Source: Leptospiraceae bacterium
Lineage (GTDB): Bacteria; Spirochaetota; Leptospiria; Leptospirales; Leptospiraceae
Length of the DNA stretch: 33,338 nucleotides
NCBI GenBank assembly: GCA_027485405.1
Contig: JAIXRB010000005.1
Span: 1-33,338 of the forward strand
Direction: 5' to 3'
Shown: in pieces, positions 1 to 7,082 of the stretch
How positions within the stretch are numbered: position 1 is the first letter of the stretch
Layout of the letters: each line of letters begins with the position of its first letter
The notes under the pieces: generated by a model
The model's input: the letters and a program-made list of their open reading frames with translations, nothing else
Database searches by the model: none
What the model was told of the DNA's origin: nothing
Program-made: the position numbers and the translations under genes

Positions 1-1234
1 CTCGGTATGCCTCTCTTCCAGGGTAAGCCACTTGAGCAACCTTGGAAGCTACAGCGGCTTCTGCAACGGCTGGGGCAACATGGAGAAGAACTCGAGAGTC
101 AAGGGGCTTTGGAATCAAATAATCCACTCCAAACTCTAGGCTAGGCAGTTTGTAAGCTTTAGCCACAGATTCTGGGACAGGCTCTTTTGTTAGTTGGGCT
201 AGGGCGTGTGCCGCCGCAAGTTTCATTTCCATTGTTACTTGCTGAGCTCGAACGTCCAAGGCACCTCGAAAGATAAATGGAAAACCGAGTACGTTGTTCA
301 CTTGGTTCGGAAAATCACTTCGACCTGTGGCCATAATCAAATCGTTTCGCACCGCTTTGGCGATGGGATAGGGGATCTCTGGATCTGGGTTGGCTAAAGC
401 GAAAACAACTGGCTTTGGTGCCATGCTCTTTACCATATTCTCAGTAACAACATTGGCAATAGAAACACCTATAAAGAGATCTGTGTCAGGGAAAATGTCC
501 TCTAAAGATTTAGCGCTTGTTTTTCTAGCGAATCTAACTTTTGATTCGTGAAGGTCTTTTCTGGAAGTGCTGAGAACTCCTTTAGAATCGAGCATGAAAA
601 TGTTTTCGAGGCTAACTCCCACTTTTACGAGCATGTCCGCAATCGAGATTGCCGCGGCTCCCGCACCGTTGATCACTACTTTGATGTTCTCGATTTTTTT
701 GTTCGTAAGTTCCAGGGAATTCAATAAGCCAGCAGTACAGATGATAGCTGTTCCATGCTGGTCATCATGGAATACTGGAATCGCCATTTCTCGGTCGAGT
801 GTCTGTTCGATGTGGAAACACTCGGGTGCTTTGATATCTTCCAAGTTGATGCCACCAAAAGTTGGCTCTAGTGATTTAACAATTTGAATGAATTTTTCAG
901 GGTCTGTTTCGTTGATTTCAATATCAAAAACATCGATGCCAGCAAATTTTTTGAAGAGAACAGCCTTGCCTTCCATTACAGGCTTTCCAGCAAGTGCCCC
1001 AATGTTCCCTAATCCCAGAACCGCTGTTCCGTTAGAAATAATGCCGATTAGGTTTCCTCTATTGGTGTATTCGTAAACGAGTTCGGGGTTTTTTTCAATT
1101 TCGAGACAAGGAAATGCCACTCCAGGAGAATACGCTAAAGCGAGATCGTGGCTGGTCTCTGTTGGCTTCGTAGGGACAACTTTGGTTTTTCCTTTGGGGA
1201 AACGGGAATGGTATTCGAGAGCTTCGTCTTTCAT
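1..1234 (-). CDS. Malic enzyme (malate dehydrogenase, decarboxylating), 3' end beyond window
   Basis: Oxidative decarboxylation of malate to pyruvate and CO2 with NAD(P)+, in the cytoplasm. The frame stays open from ATG at 1234 to the left edge (411 codons), so only the C-terminus is missing. Visible family motifs: AYSPGVA near residue 35 with the catalytic Tyr, the segment EGKAVLFKKFAGID with the catalytic Lys, EDIKAPECF with acidic metal ligands, the hallmark FHDDQHGTA, and a Rossmann-type INGAGAAA nucleotide site. Short bacterial malic enzymes have about 420-440 residues, so most of a single-domain protein is present; whether a phosphotransacetylase-like tail follows cannot be seen. No good Shine-Dalgarno precedes ATG 1234. 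The frame is open for only eight codons further upstream and they include no ATG, GTG or TTG, so 1234 is the best start. NAD versus NADP use cannot be decided. Confidence 0.95.
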   Translation of the reverse strand, partial: MKDEALEYHSRFPKGKTKVVPTKPTETSHDLALAYSPGVAFPCLEIEKNPELVYEYTNRGNLIGIISNGTAVLGLGNIGALAGKPVMEGKAVLFKKFAGIDVFDIEINETDPEKFIQIVKSLEPTFGGINLEDIKAPECFHIEQTLDREMAIPVFHDDQHGTAIICTAGLLNSLELTNKKIENIKVVINGAGAAAISIADMLVKVGVSLENIFMLDSKGVLSTSRKDLHESKVRFARKTSAKSLEDIFPDTDLFIGVSIANVVTENMVKSMAPKPVVFALANPDPEIPYPIAKAVRNDLIMATGRSDFPNQVNNVLGFPFIFRGALDVRAQQVTMEMKLAAAHALAQLTKEPVPESVAKAYKLPSLEFGVDYLIPKPLDSRVLLHVAPAVAEAAVASKVAQVAYPGREAYR

Positions 1235-1290
1235 CGAGTATTGCCAAACTAGAGCAATGGAAACAAAATCCTAGAAAAAAAAGAAGGGAA

Positions 1291-2280
1291 TTAGAGCCAA
1301 TCCTTGAGTTCAGATTGGCTGAGAAGGAGAAAATCACGTAAAAATTCCCGATGAGTAACGATAGTTTCAAATTTGTTTTCCTTAGCCGGATTAAAAATCC
1401 CCCTCTTCCGAAAGATCTTTGAAGGGTTGTCTTTTAAGTCTGACCAAGTTCCCACTTCCAGAGTGAGAGGTAAAAAGCGTGCTTTGTGTTTTGGATTAGG
1501 GCCAATAACTCTTTCTACATAATGGTCATAAAACCGATCCCAAAGATCTCCATGAGTGGTATAGGTCTCACTTTGCGGGCCAAATTTGTAACGGGTGTGT
1601 TTTCTACCTTCTGTTAAATACTGAGCCATCTTTTCGTAAATAGGTGTATCCAAACAGGGAGTCTTGGTTCTGGCATAAGGCCACCAAACGTGATCCACTG
1701 TGCCAAATCCAGAATGCAGATCTAGCACCGGCATGATTGCGTTTTCATTGGAAAAAAAATAATGGTGAACAAATCTATAGAGTGCTTTTGATTCTGGCTC
1801 TAGTGAGGTTCCCCTGTAGTAAGGAAGTTGGTTTGTCCATTTTTGCCCTCCAAAGAGGGGAGGAGCCATTTCGGCATCGACTCCTGAGTTTCGCATAAGA
1901 TCTACGCCGGCTGGGTTTGACCTGGTCTTTCGAGCTACTCCGCCTGGGTTTAAAATTGGGATGACCACCAAACCGAGCTTTCCTTTTTCGATTTCGGGTA
2001 GAAAGCCCTCGCTCTTTTTGTGTAAAATGGATTCTAAAAAATCGAGTAAAATGCGAATTCCAACTGTTTCTAAACCGTGAACGCCAGCAACTAAGCCAAC
2101 AGGTCTTTTTTGTATGGCTTTTTCGGTTCCAATTTCAATGGCATGGATCGGGAATCTAAATCCTTCTTCTGTTTTCCGCGAGAAACCAAATTGATGGAGT
2201 CTGACTAATTTTCCACCCAATTTGACTATGTCTAAAATTCTTTTGTCGTAACGATTTAACCTTCTCAGTCCGCGTAGCAT
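1291..2280 (-). CDS. M14-family zinc carboxypeptidase-like protein
   Basis: 329 residues. The M14 metallopeptidase signature is visible: GVHGLE gives zinc ligands His68 and Glu71, LDLHSG gives the third ligand His189, and LTLEVGT supplies the probable catalytic Glu275. The stretch NPGGVARKTRSNPAGVDLMRN (residues 111-131, split here: NPGGVARKTR / SNPAGVDLMRN) matches the M14 substrate-binding Arg and Asn-Arg region. No signal peptide is seen, so it is probably cytoplasmic. By family it should cleave C-terminal residues from peptides or deacylate an amino-acid-like substrate; the substrate is unknown. The start lies two bases after the stop of the upstream lipoprotein gene, with AGGAAA about 10 bases upstream, so it is probably the last gene of the minus-strand operon. 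Confidence 0.8.
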   Translation of the reverse strand: MLRGLRRLNRYDKRILDIVKLGGKLVRLHQFGFSRKTEEGFRFPIHAIEIGTEKAIQKRPVGLVAGVHGLETVGIRILLDFLESILHKKSEGFLPEIEKGKLGLVVIPILNPGGVARKTRSNPAGVDLMRNSGVDAEMAPPLFGGQKWTNQLPYYRGTSLEPESKALYRFVHHYFFSNENAIMPVLDLHSGFGTVDHVWWPYARTKTPCLDTPIYEKMAQYLTEGRKHTRYKFGPQSETYTTHGDLWDRFYDHYVERVIGPNPKHKARFLPLTLEVGTWSDLKDNPSKIFRKRGIFNPAKENKFETIVTHREFLRDFLLLSQSELKDWL

Positions 2281-2282
2281 AC

Positions 2283-2699
2283 TTAAGGGTTTCCTGATTG
2301 AAGACTATTTACCAGCAAACAATCTTTAGACTCAATAGTGGATTTGCTTTTTAGCTGTTCGCAAGTCAAAGCAAGTGTGAATTGCGTACATTTTGTATAA
2401 GCTTCTTTTGCGATAGTGACATCTGGGACTTTTAAAAAAAAGATAGGCGACTTTCTAAATTCGTTCTGACAGTTTCCTTCTTGCATTCTGTTTTGTGCCA
2501 AACCACGCCATTTTTCAGGGATTGCCTCCCAATCTTTTTGTTCTAAACAAGAATTCAAATGCTGGCAGATTGAGATCGCCATTTTTTGAGACTCTTCTTT
2601 CCAAATTGGATCATCAATTCCTTTATTTGGTTTGCAGGAGACAAAGAAGTAAGTAGTAGCAAGGAAAATCAGGAGAAACAGTCTGAAAGGGAATTTCAT
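2283..2699 (-). CDS. Small Cys-rich lipoprotein, function unknown
   Basis: 138 residues. The N-terminus is a type II signal: charged start, hydrophobic core FLLIFLATTYFF, then the lipobox FVSC with the acylated Cys near residue 22. The mature part has six further cysteines in ICQHLNSC, GNCQNEF, KCTQF, TCEQL and KDCLL, suggesting disulfide-stabilised folding outside the cytoplasmic membrane. The gene starts by an ATGA overlap with the MotB-like gene (2696-2699), so the two are almost certainly co-transcribed and translationally coupled. Leptospira genomes hold many such short Cys-rich lipoproteins of unknown role. I do not recognise a characterised family. Confidence 0.75.
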   Translation of the reverse strand: MKFPFRLFLLIFLATTYFFVSCKPNKGIDDPIWKEESQKMAISICQHLNSCLEQKDWEAIPEKWRGLAQNRMQEGNCQNEFRKSPIFFLKVPDVTIAKEAYTKCTQFTLALTCEQLKSKSTIESKDCLLVNSLQSGNP

Positions 2700-3436
2700 G
2701 GGTTGGAGTTTTCTCTTTTCCTGACTAAGATTTCAATTCTTTCTTCCTTGGCACGCTTTTCTGGAGTATCCGAGCCTGCAGATTTTTGGAAAGTTGCATA
2801 GCCTTGCACTGCGATTTTACTTTCTGCGATTCCATATTTTTTAGAAAGAGATTCAGCTATGATGGAGGCTTTGTGAGCATGGAAGTCCCAAGCGTTTTGA
2901 AACTTACTCTGGTCCAGTTGTGAGCCGTAGGGAATCTGAACTCGGATCACAAATTCTAAATCCAAGTCTTTAGAGAGTTCAGAGAGTTGTGTAAATGCAA
3001 AGCTAAGGTCCGGATCTTTTTCAAAGGCTTTTTCTTGGTCGAGCCCAGATAAAAAAAAGGTCAGTTTTAGTTCTTCTGTTTCGGCTAATCCAAGTTTTAG
3101 CTTAGTTTGGTTTTTTAAAGATTTGAGAGCATAACCAACTCTTTCCCAAAGTCGAAAAAGTACTGACTTAGGCTCCATTGTGTCTGATTCTAAAATCCCA
3201 GCGCCTCCCTCAATCACCAAAACCTGGGAAGAAGAACGAACGCCGAAGCCTTTTCTAATGTCGGAAGCCACTTCATTTAGTTTTTTCTGGTCCACCTTGC
3301 TGATAGCATACAATACAATGAAAAGTCCTAATAATAATGTGATCATATCGGCATAGGTCAGAAGCCATCGTTCATGGTTGTCTTTGTCTTGGTCTGCTTG
3401 GAAGGAAAGAGATTTTAATAATTTGGTTCTTTTCAT
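2696..3436 (-). CDS. MotB-like (OmpA/MotB family) motor or envelope protein
   Basis: 246 residues. The N-terminus has the MotB pattern: a short cytoplasmic lead, then HERWLLTYADMITLLLGLF with Asp30 at the place of the proton-conducting Asp, and one transmembrane segment (about 29-46). The C-terminal ~100 residues resemble an OmpA-like domain (NAWDFHAHKASIIAESL, then GYATFQKS, then RAKEERIEILV). The usual peptidoglycan-contact signatures are degenerate: no GHTD-like motif (IPYGSQ sits there) and KEERIEI replaces NRRVEI. No motA-like gene is adjacent, which is unusual. It overlaps both neighbours by ATGA. It could be a stator subunit using a MotA encoded elsewhere, or a MotB-derived envelope protein. 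Confidence 0.75.
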   Translation of the reverse strand: MKRTKLLKSLSFQADQDKDNHERWLLTYADMITLLLGLFIVLYAISKVDQKKLNEVASDIRKGFGVRSSSQVLVIEGGAGILESDTMEPKSVLFRLWERVGYALKSLKNQTKLKLGLAETEELKLTFFLSGLDQEKAFEKDPDLSFAFTQLSELSKDLDLEFVIRVQIPYGSQLDQSKFQNAWDFHAHKASIIAESLSKKYGIAESKIAVQGYATFQKSAGSDTPEKRAKEERIEILVRKRENSNP

Positions 3437-4083
3437 ATTGGGTCTTTGCTTTCAGCAAACATTGAGTTTAAAAATTCCCATTCTCTTTTTTCGATCTCTG
3501 CATAAAATGCAGAAAAGGTCTCAGATTTTACATTCAAAGTTGCATTGTAGCCGAGTTCTACTCTTTTAAAAAGAGGATAGACACCTAACATTTTTTTTTT
3601 TTTTTTTTCTGGTTTGATGACTATTGCGGCGATTGGCTTGTGTGCCAGTTCGTAGAACTTTTTTAAGTTAAACAGAACTATCTCCAATTGTTTTTTACGG
3701 TCTTCTTTTCTTCCCAATTTTTTGTAGTACTCGCAGTAATCTTGTTGCGTTAGCTTAGTACCAACTTGCCAGTGATCTGCGATCAAGAGCTCGGCAAGGG
3801 AAATGTCTAGTTGATCTGTGATCGAATTTAACTCGATCAGTCTTTCAATGTTTTCTCTTGAAGTCTCTTTGATCATGTTTTTGACTTTGTCATACGTTTT
3901 GTACGCTAGTTCTTCCCATTCTGCTCTGTCTTCCAGGTTGTAAACTGACTCAAAAAAGAACCTAGCCATGAGAATGGTTTCTTCTCTAGAAAAATAGGAT
4001 TCGTAAAAATTATGAAACCGTTCTACCTGAACTCGAACGACTTCTACCCTTGCCTTGTAAAGTAAGGAATCCACATTTTTCAT
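3433..4083 (-). CDS. Protein of unknown function containing an A18 tract
   Basis: 216 residues, no signal peptide and no membrane segment, rich in charged residues and probably mostly helical. I do not recognise a family. The coding strand contains 18 consecutive A (3591-3608 on the plus strand as T), read as the end of a Glu codon, five Lys codons and the first base of ATG (EKKKKKM). A one-base length change there would shift the frame in the last third of the protein. The stop overlaps the MotB-like start (ATGA, 3433-3436), so the two products are translationally coupled and slippage could also change MotB-like expression. It lies 9 bp downstream of the 4093-5223 lipoprotein gene. Confidence 0.75.
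   Translation of the reverse strand: MKNVDSLLYKARVEVVRVQVERFHNFYESYFSREETILMARFFFESVYNLEDRAEWEELAYKTYDKVKNMIKETSRENIERLIELNSITDQLDISLAELLIADHWQVGTKLTQQDYCEYYKKLGRKEDRKKQLEIVLFNLKKFYELAHKPIAAIVIKPEKKKKKMLGVYPLFKRVELGYNATLNVKSETFSAFYAEIEKREWEFLNSMFAESKDPI
3591..3608. repeat. 18-base homopolymer (T on plus strand, A on coding strand)
   Basis: Uninterrupted run of 18 T on the plus strand inside the 3433-4083 gene. Runs this long are rare in bacterial coding DNA and are prone to slippage of both polymerases. The length as given keeps the reading frame open. A length error in the assembly is also possible at such a site. Confidence 0.95.
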
Positions 4084-4092
4084 AGAATAGAA

Positions 4093-5223
4093 TTAGAGGG
4101 AAATCGGATAGGCATAAAATCCTTGTTGATCGATCTCTGGATTGGCTACAGAGAATTGGTCCGGTAGATGGAAGTCCTCTCGATAGGCTCTGTAGGACAC
4201 TCGAAAGAGAACTTTTGTGGTTTTGGAAACAGGAGTTAAATAAAAAGAAATACTAGATTTGAAATTGGTCCCCCAACCCTCTTTGGTTTGTTCGATGAGG
4301 GGCACTTCCGAAGAAACTTTTTTCTTTTGGATGTTGTGATAAACGGGAGATGCAATCGAGTATAGCTTAAAGTATGGATTGTTTCCTTCTAAATGGACGT
4401 CAGGTGAATTGGGAAAAGAGAACGATAAATAGGTAAGCCCAGATGACCCCCCTCGGTTTTTAAATGTCAATGTAACCTTGGACTCTTTTCCAATTTCCAA
4501 AGGAGGTTCAATTTTTGTTTCTAAAAGAGAGGGGATAGGCTGGCCATTGATTTGAGGAATCATTTCCCAGCCATTGTAAACAAATTCTATCGAATAACTG
4601 ACTTCATTCGGAAATACTCGAATTGATTTTTCTTTTGGAACATATTCGAAAGGAACTTTTTTCTTTTTTATGGTGTTTTCATGATCTTTCAGTAAGGCAA
4701 GTCCATCTAGGATTTTTTTACCTTTTCGGTATCCCATTGGAATAGAAAACAATCCAAGGGGAGGCTCTTCAGATAGAATTTCCACGAAAACACTGTTAAA
4801 CTGATCTCCCGGCAATTCAGCTAACACAATTCGTTTTATACAATCACCTTCCATTGCCGATTTTTCACTGCCCGGGGCAGTTCCAGCCACCCAGTTCAAA
4901 GACTTACCATCGTAATAGTAGTCTCCCAAGGTTTGCATGTTGAAGGTGATTTTCCACAAAAATGTCCATTCTCCCTTTCGTTTGGAGAATGCCGCCAAGG
5001 TTTCCGACTGTTTGGACTGGGAGAGAACCAGGGTTTCAAGGTCTGGATCCTCATCTAGATTGATTTGTTTGTTTCCGAGGATGCGAAGCTTCGCTTCTGA
5101 GTCGTTTCCTAAGATCGAGGATTTCAAGAGCGTATCTGGAGGGAGATGGCTATCTCCGCAACCCATTGTGATTAAAAGTGAGAATAGCCCAAAAAGCAAA
5201 AATGAGCGAACGGGAAGAGACAT
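4093..5223 (-). CDS. Lipoprotein, function unknown
   Basis: 376 residues. The type II signal peptide is clear: FLLFGLFSLLITMGC with the lipobox Cys at residue 22, followed by GDSH. Aspartate right after Cys+1 does not allow a confident inner/outer membrane sorting prediction in spirochaetes. The mature protein looks beta-rich. A part near EPPLEIGKESKVTLTFKNRG reads like an immunoglobulin-like or NEW3-type beta-sandwich (inference). No catalytic motif is visible. It is the first long gene of the run 5223 to 1291, whose members overlap or lie within 10 bp, so it probably heads that operon. I do not recognise the family. Confidence 0.75.
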   Translation of the reverse strand: MSLPVRSFLLFGLFSLLITMGCGDSHLPPDTLLKSSILGNDSEAKLRILGNKQINLDEDPDLETLVLSQSKQSETLAAFSKRKGEWTFLWKITFNMQTLGDYYYDGKSLNWVAGTAPGSEKSAMEGDCIKRIVLAELPGDQFNSVFVEILSEEPPLGLFSIPMGYRKGKKILDGLALLKDHENTIKKKKVPFEYVPKEKSIRVFPNEVSYSIEFVYNGWEMIPQINGQPIPSLLETKIEPPLEIGKESKVTLTFKNRGGSSGLTYLSFSFPNSPDVHLEGNNPYFKLYSIASPVYHNIQKKKVSSEVPLIEQTKEGWGTNFKSSISFYLTPVSKTTKVLFRVSYRAYREDFHLPDQFSVANPEIDQQGFYAYPISL

Positions 5224-5275
5224 AATTTCTTAATTTCTGTGATTTTTACTCCCTGTCGAACTTTTTTTATCGTCT

Positions 5276-5671
5276 CTACTGCAACCTTTCCCAGATATAC
5301 AAAAAGGTAACACCTACTCCGCTGAGGGTAGCTCCCACGATGGGGACAGCGATTAACTGAAGATAAAAGTTAGTAGAGTCCAACCGCTTTTCAAGAGAAA
5401 CAAATTTGGAGTCAACTGCATCAAATTTAGAATTGATGGCGTCAAATTTTAAGTCGATGGATTCAAACTTGGAATCGATTGCTTCGAATTTGACGTCGAT
5501 AGCCTCAAATTTGGCATTAAGACCTTCAAACTTTGAATCGACACCTCGAAACTTAGCCTCCATAACTTCGCGATCTGCCTGCATCTGTCTTTGAATGTTC
5601 TCAAAACCGGTTCGCATTTCAAAGATCAGTTTTTCGAATTTGTAATCCGATTCGGACCTGAGAGAATTCAT
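5276..5671 (-). CDS. Heptad-repeat coiled-coil protein with C-terminal membrane anchor
   Basis: 131 residues. Residues 40-95 are eight consecutive seven-residue units beginning with KF (for example KFEAIDS, KFESIDL, KFDAINS), which predicts a parallel coiled coil. The underlying DNA is a 21-bp repeat. One transmembrane helix (about 103-126) sits at the C-terminus, so the coil probably faces the cytoplasm as in tail-anchored DUF1640-like proteins. The start is fixed by AAAGGAG two bases before ATG 5671. The stop of the 54-residue gene lies just upstream of that site, so the pair forms a two-gene unit. Function unknown; oligomerisation at the membrane is the safest inference. Confidence 0.8.
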   Translation of the reverse strand: MNSLRSESDYKFEKLIFEMRTGFENIQRQMQADREVMEAKFRGVDSKFEGLNAKFEAIDVKFEAIDSKFESIDLKFDAINSKFDAVDSKFVSLEKRLDSTNFYLQLIAVPIVGATLSGVGVTFLYIWERLQ

Positions 5672-5680
5672 TTCTCCTTT

Positions 5681-5845
5681 CTAATCCTTTTGCATGGGCA
5701 GATGTTTTGTTTCTTGGAATTGGAACATGGAAATCACCTGTTTCTTTTCAAAGGTATCTTCTATCCAGTCTTGGATTTCCACCGCAATTTTAGTCTCAAC
5801 ATTCAATTTTTCTAGAATTTGGTGTAGTTTTAAGTCAGATGCCAT
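5681..5845 (-). CDS. Small 54-residue protein upstream of the coiled-coil gene
   Basis: ATG 5845 to TAG 5681-5683. The product starts MASDLKLHQILEKLNVET, continues KIAVEIQDWIED and ends QETKHLPMQKD. GAGG lies about eight bases before the ATG. The sequence is amphipathic, mostly helical and soluble. The stop lies nine bases before the ATG of the coiled-coil membrane protein, with that gene's AAAGGAG between them. This spacing, plus a believable protein composition, argues for a real gene although it is short. It may be a cytoplasmic partner of the coiled-coil protein (inference). No family recognised. Confidence 0.65.
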   Translation of the reverse strand: MASDLKLHQILEKLNVETKIAVEIQDWIEDTFEKKQVISMFQFQETKHLPMQKD

Positions 5846-5977
5846 AGTTTTCCCTCGTAAATACTATTAGGCAAAGAAGTGCGGGAAGTGGCTCGGGATA
5901 GTGAATGACCCGAATTATTGATTCTCTAGAAAAAAAATTCGATCGCGAACTTTTTTTAGTCTAATGAGTGCATCACT

Positions 5978-6325
5978 GGGGACGACATTGGTTTCGACTG
6001 TTGTTGGCTTGGTTATAGTGGCACGTAGGGGTGAAGGTCTCCTGAAAAATCTTCAAAAAACAAACGCAAACAACGAATTTGCACTAGCAGCTTAGTTTTA
6101 AGCTCTACGGTTTCAAGGGCTGTTTCCTTTGGTGGCTCTGAAATCGACTCTTCTCAAAGGACTTTGCCCAAGCGTTTTCTGTTTCGCTGGGTTTAGAAAT
6201 CAAAACGGGATAGAGAAGATTCCCCTGATTGTTGGGTAAGGCTTTTCGAACTTCATAAATAATCTAAACGTGTAGAAGTTATCGCTGAGGATAATAGGAC
6301 CTGGGTTCGAATCCCAGCGTCTCCA
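5978..6325 (+). ncRNA. ssrA: Transfer-messenger RNA (tmRNA, ssrA)
   Basis: Rescues stalled ribosomes by acting as an alanyl-tRNA and then as a short mRNA with SmpB. The 5' end GGGGACG pairs with the 3' end CGTCTCC to form the acceptor stem (one G-T wobble). The T-arm is CTGGG-TTCGAAT-CCCAG near the 3' end. The resume codon GCA at 6066 opens the tag frame ANNEFALAA, which ends at TAG 6093-6095; the hydrophobic ALAA end fits a ClpXP-type degron. The total is 348 nt, a normal length. The 3' CCA is not encoded (the genome reads A-AG after CTCC), so it must be added by nucleotidyltransferase. The tmRNA 3' end is repeated downstream. Confidence 0.97.
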
Positions 6326-6512
6326 AGTGTTTTTGGCAATGTCGCCATCGCGCGCTGGACGTCCTTGTCCAGACGCTCGAGTTCGGCCATCCGTGGCCTC
6401 ACTTTGGCTACATAGCCAAAAACACGAGTTACCTAAGAAAGTAAAGATATACATCCTAACAAATATTTCGCTGGGATTCGAACGACCGTGAAGCGTAGCA
6501 GACTGTAGCGAC
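6308..6512 (+). repeat. tmRNA-tail repeat, unit 1
   Basis: Begins inside the tmRNA with CGAATCCCAGCGTCTCCAAG and runs into a large hairpin. Arms 6327-6342 (GTGTTTTTGGCAATGT) and 6410-6425 (ACATAGCCAAAAACAC) pair with one mismatch. Inside are smaller stems (CTGGAC...GTCCAG and GGCC...GGCC). The unit closes with CGCTGGGATTCGAAC at 6469-6483, the perfect 15-base reverse complement of the tmRNA T-arm at 6305-6319. Its last part, GCAGACTGTAGCGAC, is also found in degenerate form in unit 2. No protein-coding sense is credible here. Confidence 0.85.
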
Positions 6513-6609
6513 CCATAGAGAGCGTAAACAGTCTGCCCGAGGACAGGAAGTCCGAGGAGCTGAACGGGACGGGCGGAGACCCACAAACAGGAAGTTTGTG
6601 GGTTGAACG
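6513..6609. other. Structured spacer between the two tmRNA-tail repeats
   Basis: Contains two further inverted repeats. CAGACTGT near 6501 pairs with ACAGTCTG near 6530, and ACCCACAAAC pairs with GTTTGTGGGT across a five-base loop (about 6578-6602). It is more GC-rich than the surrounding DNA. No open frame with a ribosome site was found. It could be transcribed together with tmRNA as a 3' trailer, or be part of a mobile repeat. Confidence 0.5.
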
Positions 6610-6823
6610 CGAATCCCAGCGTCTCCAAGTGTTTTTGGCTGTGTCGCCATCGCGCGCTGGACGTCCTTGTCCAGACGCTCGAGTTCGGCCTTCCGTGGCC
6701 TCACTTTGGCTACACAGCCAAAAACACGAGTTACCTAAGAATCGTAAGAATCGTAAAGATATACATCCTAATAAAAATTTCGCTGGGAAACGAACGAACT
6801 TGAAGCACAGCAGACTATAGCAA
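6610..6823 (+). repeat. tmRNA-tail repeat, unit 2
   Basis: Second copy, exactly 302 bp after unit 1 over the hairpin part. It restarts with the tmRNA 3' end sequence (CGAATCCCAGCGTCTCCAAG at 6610-6629). Its hairpin arms 6629-6644 (GTGTTTTTGGCTGTGT) and 6712-6727 pair perfectly. Relative to unit 1 it has a ~10-bp tandem insertion around 6740-6750 (CGTAAGAATCGTAA) and a decayed closing T-arm complement (CGCTGGGAAACGAACG). Similarity fades near 6823. From there to the cyclase start at 7083 only the dispersed repeat at 6924-6988 stands out. Confidence 0.85.
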
Positions 6824-6923
6824 TCGCTAGCCTCACGAATCCCAAAAAGAATTCCAAATCCAGTGGTTACTTACCTTTATGACTCAAAAAAATTGTGGTC
6901 GCAGTTTTTGCTATTAATCGCGA

Positions 6924-6988
6924 AAATATAGTCGCATTTAAGCCATGTGGCTTCGTATTATGGGAATTGTGTCCCGAAGATCGGGATT
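6924..6988 (+). repeat. Dispersed palindromic repeat, copy A
   Basis: Shares AAAATATARTCGC, TTAAGCC, GGCTTC and GGGAATTGTGTC with copy C at 14702 and weaker versions of the same with copies B and D. The core AAGCCATGTGGCTT (6940-6953) is a hairpin, followed by CCCGAAGATCGGG, a second short hairpin. It lies about 95 bp upstream of the cyclase start, so it could lie in that gene's leader. Confidence 0.75.
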
Positions 6989-7082
6989 TTTGACCGGCAT
7001 TTGGGACTCGGTCTTAATGACAATTTTCTCCATCACATTACTAATCCATGTTTATTAAACCTAAATTTCAAAAGGATATGAC

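Noticed and set aside
567..1076. Plus-strand frames opposite malic enzyme
   Set aside because: They are antisense shadows of a gene with clear family motifs on the minus strand.
6460..6490. A T-arm-like sequence on the minus strand (CGTTCGAATCCCAGCG) suggesting a tRNA
   Set aside because: No matching acceptor, D-arm or anticodon arm could be built around it; it is the inverted copy of the tmRNA T-arm inside the repeat.
6200..6820. Several overlapping open frames of 60-140 codons on both strands
   Set aside because: They lie within tmRNA and the structured repeats, overlap one another in both directions, and their products contain T-arm translations and no protein-like features.
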